A stretch of 22,111 nucleotides of DNA from an uncultured Roseateles sp. (GCA_946886855.1 CAMPJJ010000094.1:1-22111); one strand, 5' to 3'. Shown: positions 1 through 7,420, counted from the stretch's first letter. The notes: generated by a model from the sequence alone, not told the origin. Numbers and translations are program-made.

Positions 1-1
1 G

Positions 2-922
2 ACCTCCCCCGAGTCCGCCCCCGCCGGGGCAGGTCTTGACGGCCTGATCAGCGTCGGGCAACTGCAGGCGCTGATGGCCTCGTCGACACCGCCCTTGATC
101 GTCGACGTCCGCTTCGACCTGGCCGACACCGCCGCCGGGGAGCGCGCCCACGCGGCCGGCCATGTGCCCGGGGCGTCCTACCTGCACCTCGATCGCGACC
201 TCAGCGGACCGAAGCAGGATGCCTTCGGGGCCTTCCGCGGTCGCCACCCCCTGCCGGAGCGCGAGGCCTTCGCCGAGCGGCTGCGGCAGTTGGGCATGAC
301 GCGGGGCCGGCAACTCGTGGCTTACGACGCCGCCGACGGCATGTACGCGGCGCGCCTGTGGTGGATGCTGCGCTGGCTGGGCCATGCGCAGGTGGCGGTG
401 CTCGACGGCGGCTTCGCCGCCTGGCAACAGGCGGGCGGCGCGGTGAGCGTCGACGCACCCGGAACCGCGGCCGGAACCGCATCCGCCGCGACGGCGCCTG
501 CCGACCCAGCCGCCGACTTCCAGCCTGCGGCCCCGCTCGAGACACCGTGGTCCGCGCAGGAGCTGCTCGCCGGGCTGGGCCGGGTCCGCCTGATCGATGC
601 CCGCGCGGGCGAGCGTTTCCGGGGCGAAGTCGAACCGCTGGACACCCAGGCCGGTCACATTCCGGGCGCGACGAACCGGTTCTTCAAATCCAACCTGACG
701 CCAGACGGCCGCTTCAAGCCCGCCGCCCAGCTGCGCGAGGAATTCACCGCGCTGCTCGGCCCGCAGGGCGCGGACGGGACGGTGCACCAATGCGGATCGG
801 GCGTGACCGCCTGCCACAACCTGCTGGCGATGCACCGCGCCGGGCTGCCGGGCAGCCGGCTGTACCCCGGATCCTGGAGCGAATGGAGCGCCAATCCGCG
901 CTTCCCGCTCGCGAAGGGCTGA
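2..922 (+). CDS. sseA: 3-mercaptopyruvate-type sulfurtransferase (tandem rhodanese), 5' end outside window
   Basis: Two rhodanese domains in tandem, the layout of SseA/thiosulfate sulfurtransferases, which move a sulfane sulfur from a donor such as 3-mercaptopyruvate to a thiol acceptor or cyanide. Counting from the ATG at 74, the catalytic cysteine of the C-terminal domain is C240 in the loop CGSGVTAC. That loop is typical of mercaptopyruvate sulfurtransferases; thiosulfate enzymes usually have CRKGVT. The inactive N-terminal domain includes IVDVRFDL and YDAADGMYAARLWWML. The frame stays open upstream of 74 to the window edge and encodes LISVGQLQALM, which resembles the usual family N-terminus, so the ATG at 74 is probably internal and the gene starts before base 1. 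A cytoplasmic enzyme is expected. An Ala/Thr-rich linker (about residues 130-155) joins the domains. The exact substrate is inferred from the loop alone. Confidence 0.88.
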   Translation, partial: TSPESAPAGAGLDGLISVGQLQALMASSTPPLIVDVRFDLADTAAGERAHAAGHVPGASYLHLDRDLSGPKQDAFGAFRGRHPLPEREAFAERLRQLGMTRGRQLVAYDAADGMYAARLWWMLRWLGHAQVAVLDGGFAAWQQAGGAVSVDAPGTAAGTASAATAPADPAADFQPAAPLETPWSAQELLAGLGRVRLIDARAGERFRGEVEPLDTQAGHIPGATNRFFKSNLTPDGRFKPAAQLREEFTALLGPQGADGTVHQCGSGVTACHNLLAMHRAGLPGSRLYPGSWSEWSANPRFPLAKG

Positions 923-924
923 CC

Positions 925-960
925 GACGCGGTGTGCGACGCGGTGTGCGACGCGGTGTGC
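925..960. repeat. Three exact tandem copies of a 12-bp unit
   Basis: The unit GACGCGGTGTGC occurs at 925-936, 937-948 and 949-960, followed by a partial copy starting GACGG. It begins two bases after the stop codon of the sulfurtransferase gene. It lies in non-coding sequence and could be a slippage-prone minisatellite. No function is visible. Confidence 0.9.
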
Positions 961-981
961 GACGGCTGACACCGGCCCTTA

Positions 982-1010
982 TTGACATTGCGCATGGCGC
1001 GAGCACCATG
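982..1010 (+). promoter_or_regulatory. Possible uspA promoter with a short inverted repeat
   Basis: A perfect -35 hexamer TTGACA lies at 982-987. The region expected for the -10 element contains only a poor match. An inverted repeat CATGG (993-997) / CCATG (1006-1010) with an 8-bp spacer overlaps the spacer and -10 positions, as an operator might. The site is about 105 bp upstream of the universal stress protein start. Transcription start and regulator are unknown. Confidence 0.25.
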
Positions 1011-1113
1011 ACAAGGGCAGACTGCCTCGGGCTGGAGGTCAAGCCCTGACCCCGACCGGGCTTGAGGTCGGGCGCCCACCAGCACCATTCCGTTCGCTCG
1101 AAGGAGGCTCGCC

Positions 1114-1566
1114 ATGTTCCAGCGCATCCTGATTCCCACCGACGGTTCCGACATCACCGCCAAGGCGATCACCACCGCCATCCAGCTGGCGAAGTTCCAC
1201 AACGCGCGGCTGTTCGCCCTCAGCGTGAAGGAGCCCTTCCCCTACAGCGCCGTGTCGGAGATGCAGCCGACGCCGCCGCAGGAGTTCTTCGACGCCCAGG
1301 AGCGCATCGCCCAGGAGCGTCTGGCCCACGTCCTCTCGCTGGCGCGCGCCGAAGGCCTGGAGGCCGACGCCCACAGCGTGGAGGCGCTGCATCCCTGGGA
1401 GGCCATCATCGACCACGCCAAGCGCGTCGACGCCGACCTGCTGGTGATGGCCACGCACGGCCGGCGCGGGCTGCAGGCGCTGCTGCTGGGCAGCGAGACG
1501 CAGAAGGTGCTGACGCACTGCGCGTTCCCCGTCCTGGTGGTGCACGGGGAAGGCGCCCCGCAGTAG
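1114..1566 (+). CDS. Universal stress protein, UspA family
   Basis: A 150-residue single-domain USP, the normal size. It opens with FQRILIPTDGS, including the nucleotide-contacting Asp10. It ends with the usual ATP-binding signature: ATHG at 113-116, nine residues, then GS at 126-127, followed by the strand FPVLVVHG. The first glycine of the G-2x-G-9x-G(S/T) motif is Ala here, a common variant, so ATP binding is likely but not certain. The start is supported by a strong Shine-Dalgarno AAGGAGG at 1101-1107, 6 bp before the ATG. These cytoplasmic proteins accumulate under stress or growth arrest; the specific role cannot be read from sequence. The gene is convergent with the ZIP transporter gene, with 15 bp between stops. 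Confidence 0.93.
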   Translation: MFQRILIPTDGSDITAKAITTAIQLAKFHNARLFALSVKEPFPYSAVSEMQPTPPQEFFDAQERIAQERLAHVLSLARAEGLEADAHSVEALHPWEAIIDHAKRVDADLLVMATHGRRGLQALLLGSETQKVLTHCAFPVLVVHGEGAPQ

Positions 1567-1581
1567 GCGCCTGGCGCCCTT

Positions 1582-2358
1582 TCAGTGGGCGTGCTTGCCG
1601 CCCACGACGATCAGCACGAACACGATCCCCACGCCCAGCCACAGCAGCTGCAGCGCCGTGTCCTTCCAGGGCAGCCGGCGCTGCAACTGCGGGATCAGGT
1701 CGGCGACCGACACGTAGACGAAGCTGCTCGACGCCGCCACCAGCAGGTAGGGGAACAGCTGCTGCCACGGGCCCACCACGTAGTAGCCCACCAGCCCGCC
1801 GATCACCGCCGCCATCCCCGACACGGCATTGAAGAACAGCGCCTTCCTGCGTGTGAAGCCCGCGTTCAGCAGCACGATGTAGTCGCCGACTTCCTGCGGG
1901 ATCTCATGGGCGACGATCGCCATCGCGGTGACCCAGCCCAGGTGATGGTCCGCCAGGAAGGACGCGGCAATGATGATCCCGTCGCAGAAGTTGTGGATCG
2001 AATCCCCCACCAGCACCGACAAGCCACCCCGGCCCGCCTGCTCCTGGTCGAAATGGTGATGATGATGGTGCCCGTCCCCCTCATGGTGGTGGGTGTGACG
2101 GTAGAGTTCCGCCTTCTCCAGCAGGAAGAAGAACATCAAGCCGCCCAGCAGCGCCAGGAACAGGTTGTGCGGATCCGCCCCGCTCTCGAACGCCTCCGGC
2201 AGAACATGCAGCAGCGCCGTCGACAGCAGCACGCCGGTCGACAAACTCACGAGGTGCTTGACGATGCGGCTCAGCAGGCCGACCGTCAGCATCGCCGCGA
2301 TCGTCACGGAGGCGAGACCGCCGGCGAAAGTCACCAGCAGGATGTAGGTCAGGGTCAT
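1582..2358 (-). CDS. ZIP family divalent metal transporter
   Basis: An inner-membrane transporter of 258 residues, probably importing Zn2+ or another divalent cation. The two metal-site motifs are intact: HNFCDG (H122, N123, D126) in the fourth membrane helix and HEIPQE (H151, E152, E156) in the fifth. About eight hydrophobic segments are visible. A histidine-rich cytoplasmic loop (residues 88-102, with runs of three and six His) lies between helices 3 and 4, as in many ZIPs, and probably senses or captures metal. The first helix begins at residue 4, so the start cannot lie much further downstream. The region before the ATG has no Shine-Dalgarno and is occupied by a terminator-like hairpin whose T-run ends 2-4 bases from the start codon. 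Metal specificity is not determinable. Confidence 0.93.
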   Translation of the reverse strand: MTLTYILLVTFAGGLASVTIAAMLTVGLLSRIVKHLVSLSTGVLLSTALLHVLPEAFESGADPHNLFLALLGGLMFFFLLEKAELYRHTHHHEGDGHHHHHHFDQEQAGRGGLSVLVGDSIHNFCDGIIIAASFLADHHLGWVTAMAIVAHEIPQEVGDYIVLLNAGFTRRKALFFNAVSGMAAVIGGLVGYYVVGPWQQLFPYLLVAASSSFVYVSVADLIPQLQRRLPWKDTALQLLWLGVGIVFVLIVVGGKHAH

Positions 2359-2360
2359 GG

Positions 2361-2390
2361 ATAAAAAAGGCGCACCACTGTGGGTGCGCC
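2361..2390 (-). terminator. Rho-independent terminator hairpin directly in front of the ZIP start
   Basis: On the minus strand an 8-bp perfect stem (GGCGCACC at 2369-2376 pairing with GGTGCGCC at 2383-2390, 6-nt loop) is followed at once by six T residues (2368-2363). It terminates transcription from the dienelactone hydrolase gene, whose stop is at 2448. The T-run ends just upstream of the ZIP ATG at 2358, leaving no room for a separate ZIP promoter after it, so it may also act as an attenuator. Confidence 0.75.
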
Positions 2391-2447
2391 GGATGGGGTT
2401 CTCAAAATTGTCTCAGACTCGTCAAGCCCCCCTGCTTCGGAGGACGT

Positions 2448-3377
2448 TCAAACCCCGTGCTGCTTGAACCAGGCCTGGCAGCGGGCCCAGCCGTCCTTGG
2501 CCGGCTCGGGCTTGTAGCTGGGGCGGTAGTCGGCGTGGAAGGCGTGGCCGGCGTCCGGGTAGACGACGAACTCGCTCGCCTTCGCGGCGGCGCTGCCCTG
2601 CTTGAGCGCCTCCTGCATCGCGGCGACCGTCGACACGGGGATGCCGGTGTCCTGGGCGCCGTACAGGCCCAGCACCGGCGCGTTCAGTTGGCCGACGACG
2701 TCGATCGGATGTTTCGGCGTCATCGCGTTCGTCTGGCCCTGCAGGCGGCCGTACCAGGCCACGCCGGCCTTCACCGCCTTGCTGTGCGCCGAATACAGCC
2801 ACACGATCCGACCGCCCCAGCAGAAGCCGGTGATCGCCAGCTTCGAGGTGTCGCCGCCCTGTTGCTTCGCCCAGGCGACTGCAGCGTCCAGGTCGTTCAT
2901 GACCTGCGCATCGGGCGTGCGCTGGATGATCTCGCTTTGCAGCTTGGCGATGTCCGAGTACACGGTGGCGTTGCCCTGCCGCGCGAACAGGTCGGGCGCG
3001 ATCGCCAGATAGCCCAGCTTCGCGAAGCGGCGCGCGACGTCGGCGATGTGCTCGTGCACGCCGAAGATCTCGCTGATCACCAGCACGACGTGCGCATTCT
3101 TCTTGCCCGCCGGCTGGGCCACGTACGCCGGCATCTTGAAGTCGCCGACCGGGATGGACACCGGGCCCGCGTCCAGGCCCTGCGCGTCGGTGCTGATCGT
3201 CTGCGCGGAGACCGGCAGCACGGCGGCGGCGAAGCCGCTGCCCACCGCCGTGCCGACGAAGGCGCGCCGGCTGAAGGCGCGGCCCGGCGCCAGCGCGTCG
3301 ATGTCGTCGCGGATCGCGTCGACCAGTTCAGGGGACACGCCAGCGGCGCCCTCGTCGCGGGAATCGGAATTCGTCAT
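2448..3377 (-). CDS. Dienelactone hydrolase family protein with Tat signal
   Basis: An alpha/beta hydrolase of the dienelactone hydrolase family (309 residues). The catalytic triad is visible: Cys186 in GFCWGG, Asp243 in YGAQDTG and His278 in DAGHAF. SEIFGVHEHI (from S102) carries the family glutamate. The N-terminus has a long polar n-region, then SRRAFVGTA with Arg37-Arg38 and a hydrophobic stretch ending ALPVSAQ-like at about residue 59, a twin-arginine export signal. The mature enzyme is therefore probably periplasmic. The start at 3377 was chosen over an upstream one because GAGGAG lies about 6 bp before this ATG and the upstream extension is unrelated to the family. Natural substrate unknown; the family hydrolyses lactones and esters. 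It is divergent from ppx. Confidence 0.9.
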   Translation of the reverse strand: MTNSDSRDEGAAGVSPELVDAIRDDIDALAPGRAFSRRAFVGTAVGSGFAAAVLPVSAQTISTDAQGLDAGPVSIPVGDFKMPAYVAQPAGKKNAHVVLVISEIFGVHEHIADVARRFAKLGYLAIAPDLFARQGNATVYSDIAKLQSEIIQRTPDAQVMNDLDAAVAWAKQQGGDTSKLAITGFCWGGRIVWLYSAHSKAVKAGVAWYGRLQGQTNAMTPKHPIDVVGQLNAPVLGLYGAQDTGIPVSTVAAMQEALKQGSAAAKASEFVVYPDAGHAFHADYRPSYKPEPAKDGWARCQAWFKQHGV

Positions 3378-3540
3378 CTGCGGCTCCTCGGTTGGGATGC
3401 AAGGGGGGACGGAACGCCGGATGCTAGCGCGGGTGCCGCGCGACAGCACGATGACACCCAGGATCACACCTGCGGGGACGCTCAAGTTGAAAGCACTTCG
3501 TTCCCGGCGGGCGGGTCAAACACCGCGACAATCGCGACCC

Positions 3541-5055
3541 ATGACGCAAGCGCAAGTCCCCCTGATCCTGGCCGCCATCGACATGGGCTCCAACAGCTTC
3601 CGTCTGGAACTCGCCCAGTTGCAGCACGGGCAGTACCGCCGCCTGGACTACCTGAAGGAAACGGTGCGCCTGGGCGCGGGCCTGGATGCGATGAGCATGC
3701 TGACCGAGGAAGCCACGGAACGCGGCCTGGCCTGCCTGCGGCGCTTCGCGGAACGGCTGTCCGGACTGCCCGGCCGCCAGGTGCGCGCGGTCGCCACGCA
3801 GACGCTGCGCGAAGCACGCAACCGCAACGCCTTCCTGGCGCGGGCGCAGGAGGTGCTGGGGCATCCGATCGAGGTGATCTCCGGCCGCGAGGAGGCCCGT
3901 CTCATCTACGCCGGCGTGGCCCGCCTGCAGACGGCCGAGGACCCGCGCCTGGTGATCGACATCGGCGGCCGCTCGACCGAGATGATCCTCGGCCGCGGCG
4001 CGCAGCCGGTGAGCACCGAGTCCTTCCAGATCGGCAGCGTGAGCCTGTCGATGCGCTTCTTCCCGGAAGGCCGCTTCACCGCCGAAGCCTTCCGCGCCGC
4101 GCAGGTCGCCGCCGGCGCCGAGCTCGAGGAAGCCATCACCCAGTTCTCCCGCCAGTCGGCGCAGCCGCGCTGGAGGCAGGCGCTGGGCTCGTCCGGCACG
4201 GTCGGCGCCGTCTCCCAGATCCTGGCCGCCAGCGGCGTGAGCCCGGACGGCTCCATCACGCTCGACGGGCTGCGCTGGTGCATCGAACAGTGCCTGGCCG
4301 CGGGTCGCGTCGACGCGCTCAAGCTGCCCGGACTGAAAGAGGATCGCCGTGCCGTGGTGGGCGGCGGACTGTGCATCCTCTACACGCTGCTCACGCATTT
4401 CGACATCGATCGTCTGCACCCCGCGAAGGGAGCGCTGCGCCAGGGCGTCATCTTCGACCTCGCGGAGCGCCTCGATCCGCGCCTGCTCGCCGCCGGCCGC
4501 GACATGCGCGAGCAATCGGTCGCCGAGCTGCAGCGCCGCTTCGCCGTGGACCGCGAGCAGGCCAGCCGCGTCCAGTCGCTCGCGCAACGCCTGCACGCCC
4601 AGCTGTCGCCCAAGGCCGAGGAAGAACACCGCCGCGAACTCTCCTGGGCCGCCGCGCTCCACGAGATCGGCATGATGGTCTCGCACCACGACCACCATCG
4701 CCACAGCGCCTATCTGCTGTCGCATGTCGACGCGCCAGGCTTCTCGCAGAACCAGTTGCGGCGCCTCGGAGACCTCGCGCTCGGTCAGCGCGGCGGGCTG
4801 CGCAAACTGGAGGAACAGTTGCAGGAAGAGTCCATGGTCTGGCAGTTGCTGGCGCTCCGGCTCGCGGCAATCAAGTGCCATGCGCGCAGCAACGTCGATC
4901 CGGCGGACATCAAGATCCGCCGCGACGGCATGGACGTGACCATCGAAATGCGCAAAGGCTGGGCAGACACGCATCCGCGGGCGCACTTCCTGCTGCGGGA
5001 AGAGTTGGACGCCTGGGCGAAGATCGGGAAAGTCCAGTTGGCGTTGGAAGCCTGA
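3541..5055 (+). CDS. ppx: Exopolyphosphatase, Ppx/GppA family
   Basis: Ppx/GppA phosphatase of 504 residues, which removes terminal phosphate from polyphosphate or hydrolyses pppGpp to ppGpp. The ASKHA-fold motifs are present: AAIDMGSNSFRLE (11-23), RAVATQTLREARN (82-94), the catalytic-glutamate segment ISGREEARLIYAGV (113-126), DIGGRSTEM (140-148) and GSSGTVGA. The C-terminal part has an HD-like helical region with HEIGMMVSHHDHHRHS from residue 374, as in long Ppx proteins. Ppx and GppA cannot be separated by motif alone; the convergent ppk gene favours Ppx. No Shine-Dalgarno is visible; the -10-like hexamer GACAAT (3527-3532) ends 8 bp before the ATG, suggesting a very short leader. A frame open far upstream is a high-GC artefact. 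Confidence 0.92.
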   Translation: MTQAQVPLILAAIDMGSNSFRLELAQLQHGQYRRLDYLKETVRLGAGLDAMSMLTEEATERGLACLRRFAERLSGLPGRQVRAVATQTLREARNRNAFLARAQEVLGHPIEVISGREEARLIYAGVARLQTAEDPRLVIDIGGRSTEMILGRGAQPVSTESFQIGSVSLSMRFFPEGRFTAEAFRAAQVAAGAELEEAITQFSRQSAQPRWRQALGSSGTVGAVSQILAASGVSPDGSITLDGLRWCIEQCLAAGRVDALKLPGLKEDRRAVVGGGLCILYTLLTHFDIDRLHPAKGALRQGVIFDLAERLDPRLLAAGRDMREQSVAELQRRFAVDREQASRVQSLAQRLHAQLSPKAEEEHRRELSWAAALHEIGMMVSHHDHHRHSAYLLSHVDAPGFSQNQLRRLGDLALGQRGGLRKLEEQLQEESMVWQLLALRLAAIKCHARSNVDPADIKIRRDGMDVTIEMRKGWADTHPRAHFLLREELDAWAKIGKVQLALEA

Positions 5056-5059
5056 GCGC

Positions 5060-5201
5060 GACAGGCATGGCCCGGGCCGGCGACGGGCGTCGAGCAGGCG
5101 CCAACTCGCTTTGCTCACCTTCGGCTCGCGCCGCTCAGACAGACGGCGCCCCAGTCAGTTTTTGAAGCTCGACTTCGTCGCCGGCCCGGGCCATGCCCGT
5201 C
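5060..5201. repeat. Large imperfect inverted repeat between convergent ppx and ppk
   Basis: Left arm 5060-5095 and right arm 5167-5201 are inverted copies. A 22-bp core is perfectly complementary (5064-5085 with 5176-5197), and after a short mismatched stretch a further GTCGAGC/GCTCGAC pairs. The 71-bp interior holds a second inverted pair GGCGCC (5097-5102 / 5145-5150) and a T5 run (5159-5163). It begins five bases after the ppx stop. It resembles an extragenic palindromic or MITE-like element, and could also act as a bidirectional terminator between the two genes. Confidence 0.8.
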
Positions 5202-5228
5202 CACCAGCAGGGAGGACTTCGGCGAGGG

Positions 5229-7289
5229 TCAGAGCTCTTCGCGGTAGAGGCGCATCAGGGCCTGTTGGGCGCAGACGCGGGACGGGGTGTTCTCGGTGCC
5301 GATGCGCTGCGAGGTGCCGTCAGGACCCAGTTGCCAGGCGTCCAGGCTGTCGTAGAGGTACGGCGTCAGGCCTTCGTCGATCACGCGCTGGCGCAGCTTC
5401 GCGTCCGTGATCGGCCACGCCACCTCGATGCGTCTCAGCATGTTGCGGGCCATCCAGTCGGCGCTCGACAGGTACAGCGCCTCCTGCTCGTCCTTGCCCC
5501 AGCGGAAATAGAAGATCCGCGAGTGCTCCAGGAAACGCCCCACCACCGAGCGGACCAGGATGTTGTCCGTCTCGCCCGGCAGGCCCGGCGGCAGCATGCA
5601 GGCGCCGCGCACGATGAGGTCGATCTTGGCGCCAGCCTTGCCCGCGCGGATCAGACCGTTGATCAGCTCGGCATCGGTCAGGGCATTGATCTTCAGGACC
5701 ACGCGCGCCGGCTCGCCGCGCCTCGCGGCCTCCTCGACCTGCGTCAGCAGCTCGCACATCGTGCGGTGCAGGTTGAACGGCGCCAGCAGCAGCTTCTTCG
5801 GCGCCTTGAACTTCGACAGCGACGCCAGCTGGCTGAACACCAGGTCCATGTCGGCCGTGATCTCCGAGTCGGCCGTCAGGTAGCCCAGGTCGGTATAGAA
5901 GCGCGCCGTCTTCGGGTTGTAGTTGCCGGTGGACAGGTGCCCGTAGCGACGCAGTTTGCCGCCCTCGCGGCGCGTGATCAGCATCAGCTTCGCGTGCGTC
6001 TTCAGGCCGACGATGCCGTACACCACCTGCGCGCCGACGGCCTCGAGCCGCTCCGCCCAGTTGATGTTGGCCTCCTCGTCGAAACGCGCCTTGAGTTCGA
6101 CAACCGCCAGCACTTCCTTGCCGCGCCGCGCCGCCTCGATCAGCAGGTCGGCCAGCACCGACTGGCTGCCGGTGCGGTAGATCGTCTGCTTGATCGCCAG
6201 CACGTCCGGATCCTCGACCGCCTCGCGCAGCAGCTGCACCACCGGGTCGAAGCTCTCGAACGGGTGATGCAGCATCACGTCGCCCTTGGTCCGCAGCTTG
6301 TCGAAGATCGACTTGCCGCGCGGCAGCCGGCCCGTGGGCCAGCTCGGCTCATAGGGCAGGAAGCGCAGGTCCTCGGCGTCGGTCTGGTCGATCAGTTCGT
6401 TCAGGCGCACCAGATTCACCGGCCCGTTGACGCGGTAGAGCGCCGCCTCCGGCAGGTCGAACTGCTCGAGCAGGAAACGCGACAGCTCCTCGGGGCAGGT
6501 GTTGACCACTTCCAGCCGCACCGCGCGCCCGAAGTGGCGCGTGGTCAGGCCGGAGCGCAACGCATGGCGCAGGTTGGCGATCTCTTCCTCGTCGACTTCC
6601 AGGTCCGAGTCGCGTGTGACGCGAAACTGCGAGAAGGCCTCGACGTGCCGGCCCGGGAACAGCTCTTCCAGATGCGCACGGATGACGCTGGTCAGCAGCA
6701 CGAAACTCTGCTTGCCGCCGCTGAGCGCCGCCGGCACCTTGATCACCCGCGGCAGCACGCGCGGTACCTTGACGATGGCGATGCGGTTGTCGCGGCCCAG
6801 TGCGTCCTTGCCCGACAGCCGGGCGATGAAGTGCAGCGCCTTGTTGCCGACCTGCGGGAAGGGATGCGCCGGGTCCAGGCCCACGGGCACCAGCAGCGGG
6901 CGCACCTCGCGTTCGAAGAACTTGGCGACCCACGCGCGGATCTCGTCGGTGCGGTCGGCGTGGTTCAGGATCTGGATGTTGTGCTCGCGCAGCGCGGGCA
7001 TGACCTGGTCATTGAAGATCGCGTACTGCTCGTCGATCAGGTCGTGGGCAGCACGGCCGACGCGCTCGACGTCGCGCGGCGTCACCAGCCCGCTGCCATC
7101 GCGCTGCATGTCCAGCATGTCGGCGAAGCGCACCTCGAAGAACTCGTCGAGGTTGCTGGACACGATGCAGATGTAGCGCAGCCGCTCCAGCAGCGGCACG
7201 TCGACGCGCTGGGCCTGGGCCAGGACGCGCCGGTTGAACTCGAGGATCGCGTTTTCGCGGTTGAGCAGCGGAACATCAGGCAAAGTCAT
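5229..7289 (-). CDS. ppk1: Polyphosphate kinase (PPK1)
   Basis: Full-length PPK1 (686 residues), the reversible enzyme that builds polyphosphate from the gamma-phosphate of ATP. N-terminal domain: LNRENAILEFNRRVL and SSNLDEFFEVR. Catalytic region: HHPFESF (341-347), KQTIYRTG (367-374), the autophosphorylated histidine H432 in KTHAKLML, and HLSTGNYN (451-458). The second histidine motif EHSRIFYF and the C-terminal SSADWMARNM are also present. The protein is usually membrane-associated. The ATG at 7289 matches the family N-terminus. It has no Shine-Dalgarno, but a -10-like TAGAAT ends 6 bp upstream and a PHO-box-like site lies 10 bp further up, suggesting PhoB control. It is convergent with ppx, a common functional pairing. 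Confidence 0.97.
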   Translation of the reverse strand: MTLPDVPLLNRENAILEFNRRVLAQAQRVDVPLLERLRYICIVSSNLDEFFEVRFADMLDMQRDGSGLVTPRDVERVGRAAHDLIDEQYAIFNDQVMPALREHNIQILNHADRTDEIRAWVAKFFEREVRPLLVPVGLDPAHPFPQVGNKALHFIARLSGKDALGRDNRIAIVKVPRVLPRVIKVPAALSGGKQSFVLLTSVIRAHLEELFPGRHVEAFSQFRVTRDSDLEVDEEEIANLRHALRSGLTTRHFGRAVRLEVVNTCPEELSRFLLEQFDLPEAALYRVNGPVNLVRLNELIDQTDAEDLRFLPYEPSWPTGRLPRGKSIFDKLRTKGDVMLHHPFESFDPVVQLLREAVEDPDVLAIKQTIYRTGSQSVLADLLIEAARRGKEVLAVVELKARFDEEANINWAERLEAVGAQVVYGIVGLKTHAKLMLITRREGGKLRRYGHLSTGNYNPKTARFYTDLGYLTADSEITADMDLVFSQLASLSKFKAPKKLLLAPFNLHRTMCELLTQVEEAARRGEPARVVLKINALTDAELINGLIRAGKAGAKIDLIVRGACMLPPGLPGETDNILVRSVVGRFLEHSRIFYFRWGKDEQEALYLSSADWMARNMLRRIEVAWPITDAKLRQRVIDEGLTPYLYDSLDAWQLGPDGTSQRIGTENTPSRVCAQQALMRLYREEL

Positions 7290-7295
7290 GAACTG

Positions 7296-7329
7296 ATTCT
7301 ATGAAGCTGGTGTGACAGTCAGGTGACCC
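7296..7329 (-). promoter_or_regulatory. Predicted ppk promoter: PHO-box-like site plus -10 hexamer
   Basis: Reading the minus strand, GGGTCACCTGACTGTCAC (7329-7312) contains two 7-bp half-sites at an 11-bp period. The promoter-proximal one, CTGTCAC, fits the E. coli half-site CTGTCA(T/C) exactly; the distal one matches 4 of 7. Exactly 10 bp later comes TAGAAT (7301-7296), then 6 bp, then the ppk ATG. Half-site period and 10-bp gap are those of classical PhoB-activated promoters such as phoA. PhoB binding is predicted, not shown. Confidence 0.5.
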
Positions 7330-7339
7330 TCTTTCGGGC

Positions 7340-7379
7340 GGGTGACCGAGGGTCAATCAGGGTCACTCAGGGTGACCCA
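7340..7379. repeat. Four 10-bp direct repeats GGGT(G/C)A... upstream of ppk
   Basis: Units GGGTGACCGA, GGGTCAATCA, GGGTCACTCA and GGGTGACCCA start at 7340, 7350, 7360 and 7370, an exact one-helical-turn period. A further GGTGACC occurs at 7322-7328 inside the PHO-box-like site. The array lies between the metallophosphoesterase stop and the ppk start. It could bind a regulator on one face of the helix; none is identified. Confidence 0.75.
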
Positions 7380-7420
7380 GGCCCGGCCAGGGTTGGATCG
7401 AGGGCGCGGGCGACATCTGT

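Noticed and set aside
982..997. FNR/ANR-type box (TTGAC-N4-...) upstream of the universal stress gene
   Set aside because: The left half fits but the right half matches only about 2 of 5 positions of the consensus.
1566..1578. Small hairpin GGCGCCTGGCGCC between convergent uspA and ZIP genes as a terminator
   Set aside because: Only a 5-bp stem with a 3-nt loop and no proper T-run; insufficient to call.
2457..5165. A 902-codon open frame crossing the hydrolase and ppx genes
   Set aside because: It is antisense to the hydrolase gene and then out of frame with ppx. Its composition is Arg/Ala/Pro-dominated and no motif is seen.
5193..7304. A 703-codon open frame antisense to ppk
   Set aside because: The opposite strand encodes a complete PPK1 with all catalytic motifs. 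The antisense product is rich in Arg, Gln, Leu and Asp with no domain, as expected from GC-rich third codon positions.
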